From Cenococcum geophilum 1.58 (Eukaryota > Ascomycota > Dothideomycetes > Gloniales > Gloniaceae), in NCBI GenBank assembly GCA_001692895.1, contig KV748181.1:1054001-1118000 (forward strand): a stretch of DNA of 64,000 nucleotides. Reading direction: 5' to 3'. Below, in pieces: positions 59,279-64,000 of this stretch. The notes below the pieces were generated by a model. That model saw nothing but the letters and a program-made list of their open reading frames with translations. It was not told where the DNA came from and did no database searches. Both the position numbers and the translations under genes were made by a program. Numbering within the stretch: the stretch's first letter is position 1; every line of letters starts with the position of its first letter.

Positions 59279-60224
59279 TCTCTGCTACGTTGGAAAATAA
59301 ACTATCCTGAAAACAAACAGGCAGACGGGCTACTGGGCTTTGTTCGTAGGGCTTAGTTATATGACAATGGTGAACTGCCGCATGTTGGCATCGGCCTTAT
59401 CCTTAATCAGCCATAAGAGCAGGTCCTTCTAGGCTGAAAGAGGTAATTCGCTGTGGCGATTCGGTTTAATGGTTGGCCCGGTGGGTGTTCGCAGTCGGCG
59501 AGCGTTTTATTAGTCAGGCCGCTTGCCGTCTTAGTCACTGGGCTAGAGGGGGATCCAATTCATCACTATCACATAATCAGTCGCACGTATTGCAATTGTA
59601 TGGATTAAGGAAAAAAAACTACCCCAGCTGAAAACATTCCTACCATTGGAAGTGAGGAACCAAGCTCCTTGGTTCGTCCACGAGTCCCTTGTGGAAGTCT
59701 CATCAGTTGCGCTAACGTCGCAACTAAGTACGTGGTCTAAAACGAACCTTGTCTGGAGTTCACCTAGCAATCCGGTATTTACGAAGATGATTCGCTACAA
59801 ACACATTCATGGTGGAACTATATTCGCGTCTCGTTCTGATTCATTGCTCCTTGCTATATGCTGCAACCGTTTCCATCATTTCCAATACGGGTATTGTACA
59901 TGCTCATGGGCCGCGCCTAAATATTCAAAAAAAAGGGAAACGATGGTAAGAGTTCAGCTCCTCTAACATGAGTGAGACAACGGGTCGAACGAAAGGAGAG
60001 AATGACGAAACAATTTTTGAGTGATACATGGGGTGGTTTTAGCGAGAGGAAGTATAGGACGAGGGATAAGGATGGCGTAATGGAGTAGTACACGAATGGA
60101 AAATAGTAAAAAGAAGATAGCTAGCACTAGAACGCCATATAAAATCCCACCGCAAACACCGAGAGAAGCCACTGCGCCTTATCATATTGATACAAGTCTA
60201 CGTCCACGTTGCCTGCTTTTTTGC
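59279..60224. other. intergenic interval
   Basis: Promoter side of the SDR gene and 3' side of the receptor-like gene. The composition is balanced with no repeats. Open frames of up to 106 codons (such as 59,646-59,966) show no domain or codon pattern, so none is called. Confidence 0.45.
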
Positions 60225-62396
60225 TCAAATCCATCCACCCTCTGGCGGCGGACTTCTCGAGATGGTCCCTGCTCCCAATCCAACTCCTGGTCTCGATGTC
60301 GGAGACTTCTTAGCCGGCGACAGTGGGTTTATTCTCAATCCGCTGATGGCCATCCGCTGGTTTGGCCTTCCACCAGCTGAGTCACGTGGGGTAGGCGGTA
60401 GAACTTTGTTTTTTACAACTTGGAGGTAGATACCGCTGCTTTGCGGTGTCAGCTGCGGGAAGCCAGGCTCGTTTTGTGAGGTGGATTTTGAGGGCGATAA
60501 TATTACTAACGGAGGAGCTTGTGGTGGAGAGGGTGTGTTCCCCGTTTGCCTTGGCAGATCTATCGACGAAGTCTCAGGGGATGGGGCTTGAATGGGCAGT
60601 CTAAGGCTTTCCCCACTGGAGTCGCTTGGGTCGCGACGAAGAGTGGCCAGAGGCGGTGGAGGCGGCGTAAGAGCGCGGTTTAGGGCACTGCGGTTTGCTG
60701 CGGCAATAGCGGCGGGTGCAACGGAGAAGCGTAACCCAATCTGCACGGTCGCACTACTGTCGGCGCTGTCGGCGCTGTCATCGCGGCGGTGCCGTTGGAT
60801 GGAGAAAGGCGGTGGTGGTGGGTTCAGCCATTGGAGAGACGCTTCGTGGACATCAGTGACGGAAGCGGCATTTGTGCCGACAGAGCTGCGAGTTTGGCGG
60901 TTCGCGGCAGAAGACGCATTTCGAGCGGACGTGGGATTGGATGCGGACGGTGGAGTGTAGATGATAGCAGGGAGGCGCGGAATTTCCTCGGCACGTGTAG
61001 GGAATAATGAGTAGCTGGATTTCGCTCGTTTGTGAGTTGGTGGTGCGCGGGATCCTGGCGATGAAGACGCAGGGCTCCTCGGGCCCTGACTCTCCTTCTC
61101 AAGTCGATTATAGTAATCAACTCTACTAGGTGATTCTCCTATACATTCTTTCTCTGGTACCATAACAAGGCCATCCTGACTGTCCGATCTGTTGAAAATT
61201 GGTTCACTGATGTTCATTTCGAGATCGCTAGGCCCAAAAAACCGTATACGCGGGCGCTTTTGCCAAGGAACTCCGAGAGGTTTGATGACCATGCGACTTG
61301 CATTTACCCGAAGGAAAAGATGAATAAAAGTGACGAAAATCCCCGAGCTAAACAGAGGAACTTCAGCAATCCCTGTAGAAGCGAGCGAATCATTGAAATC
61401 ACAACGATGAGCCTGGATTTCAAAGGGAAGGACAAGAGCCTGATTTGAATTAGCGTCTCTATACATAGATTTCTATAGTAAGACTTACGTATATTATGGC
61501 AGCCACCACCAAATAGTAACACATCCGCGAAGCTGCGATTCGCTCGTTTGGGTCAACCCTGACGCTCCTCATAAGTTGTATGCTGATTACGGCGGCTAAC
61601 GCTAGGAAAGAGAATAGCATAACGCAGAGTATAATAATGGCGACGAATCCGTATCGAATTGGATACCAAACCAAGCTGCCAAGACAGTAGTTTGGGGTTT
61701 GCCATATGATTGTAGGAATCCAGGTGAGAAGAAACATGAGTGCAACGACCATGAGGCAAATCTTAGTGGTCCATTTACCCCGCGGCGAGAAACGCTTCGT
61801 CCCCAGACTCCGTATTGCTGTTTCGGCACCGAACACTAAATTTACATATGCTTGGAGGAATATCGCTGCCGTTCCTTTGTTAGTTGAAGACACGGTTTTC
61901 GGGTAGCGGTTCTCTTACCAGGAAATACGACCATGGCGACTCCTCTGCATCCCGCAACATTTAAACTATCAAGAGCAGTGCTCTGCACTGTTACAAATAT
62001 GACTTCTTGTATCGCTATTCCCGAAGCTAAAACGAGCGGAAAGGTCTCGGCAGGATGGATGTTGGCTAGAAAGTCAAATATCCTGGATGCCGTCAGTCTG
62101 AGGATTCCACTATAGTCCCGCCAAACTTACCGTGGCCTTAACGTAACCTGCAGTGAAGAAACTCTCCAGGCGTCATGGAGTATCTGTAAAACCATCAACA
62201 GGGCCAAACCCAGACTAAAGGCTCCAAGAGTAACATGTATCGTCCGGAGGGTATGCACTTGGGCCGGGCTAAGGTTGTCGATTAACATCCATGTCCGATT
62301 TGACTGTGACCAGGAAGCTTCGAGAGTGCTGAGCGTAGTGTTGAGGGTCATGTTGAGGTGTGCTCGGGCGACGATGGAGGGACACCATCTTTCCAT
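60225..62396 (-). CDS. seven-helix receptor-like membrane protein with long Pro/Ser-rich tail
   Basis: Four exons: 62,396-62,131, 62,082-61,919, 61,865-61,489 and 61,439-60,225. Introns of 48, 53 and 49 bp have donors GTAAGT, GTAAGA and GTAAGT; branch-like CTGAC and CTAAC lie in the first two. The product is 673 residues. The N-terminus carries NxS/T sites (NMT, NTT, NRT). Seven hydrophobic segments follow, including TLGAFSLGLALLMVLQIL, FPLVLASGIAIQEVIFV, ICLMVVALMFLLTWIPTII and FVAIIILCVMLFSFLALAA. From about residue 320 a 350-residue cytoplasmic tail contains PPPPP runs, Ser/Asp blocks and basic patches. The layout and the IHPAE loop resemble fungal orphan GPCR-like proteins. Ligand and G-protein coupling are unknown. 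Confidence 0.78.
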
Positions 62397-63780
62397 CTTG
62401 TAGCCGGCCTCGAAGAAATGTACAGGAAAAGAGGATTTTTCTCGCTGAGGACCAGCAGCGGCTAAAAAAGAGTGTAACGATTAAGAAATCATGGAGGCAG
62501 AAAGACTGATGATGAGCGTGAGAGGAACACCCGTTCGATCGTCAGACAACTACCAAGTTGCTTGAACCGGCCAGCAGTGAAGAGAACAAAAGGAGTGTGG
62601 GCATGAAGGCGGTCGACCATCGAAGCCATATGAGACAGCAAACAGTATATGAGGAAACCATGACCTGCTTACCTGTAGCAGAAGGTTTCGTGACAGTGGT
62701 CCTGCGGCGTCTGTCATTCCAGTAGCTGCGTGGGCAGCATTGGCACAGTCCAGGCCTGGGTGATGTCAAGTTCGAACCTAGCCAGCGCTAGGTCGAGATG
62801 GGGTTTCAACATCATGCAGACCCGGAACCTTGGACTTGTCATGTAAATCGGGTGAAGCTCAACCCGCCCGGCCACCGAAGCTTTTCGCGGTAAGCCACCG
62901 ACTATTGTGGTAATTGTACGGGGCTTTTAGCCCTGCGGGGAGGGATGGATACCCGCGCGCGCAACCACAGGTCGGAATTGACGAGAACATTGCGAAGAGA
63001 AAAAATAAGGAAAAAAAGACGACTTAGTCATGTCAATCTTGCAGAACTCAGTTTAGTTTTCAGTCTTGTTTCTAGGTCTGCATGCAAAGGCCAGCGCGGC
63101 GCACTCCCACGGCGTCAGAAACAACTCGGCGTAGGCAGAAAGCACAGTTGAGTGGCGATCGCTGAAGTCGGGGTCTCTGAGTGGGGGGGGTTTTACGATC
63201 AGACGTCTTGCGGTTTGTGTTTGCAGCAAGATGCTCGCTTCAGGACCCTGAAACGCAGACGACGGCAGGTCGCAAGCAAGCGAAGATTCGGAACTTGGAA
63301 GATCCTTCGACTCTCCGAGGCTTGTTAGGTATGCATAATATTGGATCGGATTAATTATCAGAAAGAAGGAACTGCGGTCTCTTGGTCATCAAAAGAGAAA
63401 GTAGGAGCAGTCAGGGATGGTGCAGCCAAGCGAAGAGGAAAAATCATAATTAATCAATTCTAATGATGTAAAATCTAGAGCTTCTGTTTCCGAGCGCAAT
63501 CTTGAATGTACGGACGAGGACGAGGCCACGGGAGAGATACAGCATGGGCGGGAGATTGAGGGCGGCTATGTGAGTAAAGTATTTGCATCGTCGCTCGACG
63601 AATGTGCTCTCCTTGACTCACCCGCCACTTTTTCCATGCACGACAGCGTGGCGCGTAGAAGGATAAGCATCTTCTTCGGCGGCAGGGTGGCGCTGAGGGT
63701 GCTCTGGGTGCTGTGGGCGACGGAGCGGCAGTGTGCACTGGGCAGCGGGGGTTTCAGGAGTCATGGTGGTGAGGATAGAC
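62397..63780. other. intergenic interval
   Basis: 5' flank of the receptor-like gene and beyond. A G-run lies at 63,184-63,190. A 68-codon frame at 62,945 (+) and others lack domains. The minus-strand frame 62,769-62,542 has no recognisable content. No gene is called. Confidence 0.4.
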
Positions 63781-63860
63781 AGGCAGATGAGGCAGGTGAG
63801 GCATGGTGGAGCAGGCATGGTGGAGCAGGCATGGTGGAGCTGGCATAGTGGAGCTGGGCT
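63781..63860. repeat. 14-bp minisatellite (catggtggagcagg)
   Basis: Three clear and one or two degenerate copies of catggtggagcagg, next to looser aggcaggtg repeats. Long frames through it on both strands (63,570-63,998) are low-complexity, so I do not call a gene. A gene entering from the right edge cannot be excluded. Confidence 0.7.
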
Positions 63861-64000
63861 TTGGGGGGTGGAGTTGGCCGCCATCGATCCGCGCACGAGC
63901 CAGAAGCTTGGCTGGCAGGTAAAATACCCCTGGCCGGTTTCACCACTCCCTCGGGCGCAGCCAATCTGCACCCCCCGTAGCCCACCACCTCCCCACATGG

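Noticed and set aside
62100-62131. In-frame TAA at the end of exon 1 of the receptor-like gene as a disabling stop
   Set aside because: The TAA is part of a GTAAGT donor. A 48-bp intron with CTGAC and CAG removes it and joins conserved sequence in frame.
55756-62396. Secondary-metabolite cluster (MFS, SDR and receptor side by side)
   Set aside because: No polyketide synthase, peptide synthetase, terpene cyclase, P450 or pathway regulator is present. The SDR looks like a housekeeping lipid enzyme.
62735-62800. Possible tRNA gene (ttcgaac near 62,771)
   Set aside because: The arms next to the loop do not pair on either strand, and no acceptor stem or A box is found.
63570-63998. Overlapping frames of 87-126 codons at the right edge
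   Set aside because: Low-complexity sequence from the 14-bp repeat opens frames on both strands, and no domain is seen. A gene extending beyond the window cannot be assessed.

Overview
The window looks like nuclear DNA of a filamentous ascomycete (Pezizomycotina). Short spliceosomal introns (about 44-143 bp) carry GTAAGT-type donors and CTAAC/CTGAC branch sites. The genes are typical of these fungi: a mitochondrial leucyl-tRNA synthetase, an AIM32-type and a CYC2-type protein, an ATR1-like MFS carrier and a fungal seven-helix receptor-like protein. A large AT-rich compartment shows the C-to-T scarring expected of repeat-induced point mutation (RIP). The species cannot be named from the sequence alone.

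Layout. Positions 1-29.9 kb are a gene-free, TA-saturated block of nested, RIP-destroyed retroelements. It holds minisatellites (1-760), a gypsy remnant on the minus strand (1.08-11.75 kb) split by a second gypsy element with 225-bp LTRs and a CTATT target duplication (2,330-9,267), and a plus-strand gypsy element (12.24-23.25 kb) split by two further minus-strand gypsy pieces. A Tad1-like LINE on the plus strand follows (24.8-29.9 kb). From 29.9 to 38.6 kb base composition relaxes: a Copia fragment with a 103-bp perfect inverted duplication, then a full-length Copia (32,916-38,425, target duplication GGGAG) lying inside a DNA transposon with inverted ends.

From 38.9 kb on, the DNA is ordinary genic sequence: an amino-acid permease (-), mitochondrial LeuRS (+), a RIP-scarred RING-finger pseudogene (-), a solo gypsy LTR, a 1.9-kb foldback structure with opposed 11-bp minisatellites, a HemK/MTQ1-type methyltransferase (-), a small membrane protein (+), an AIM32-like ferredoxin-fold protein (+), a CYC2-like flavoprotein (+), a DHA2-type MFS transporter (+), an AYR1-like short-chain dehydrogenase (-) and a seven-helix receptor-like protein (-).

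Four of the genes (LeuRS, MTQ1-type, AIM32-like, CYC2-like) are predicted to act in mitochondria, in translation, translation termination and redox or cytochrome c maturation. The MFS, SDR and receptor-like genes show no sign of forming a metabolite cluster: no synthase is present. All exon boundaries were inferred by eye from splice signals and frame. No database search was possible.
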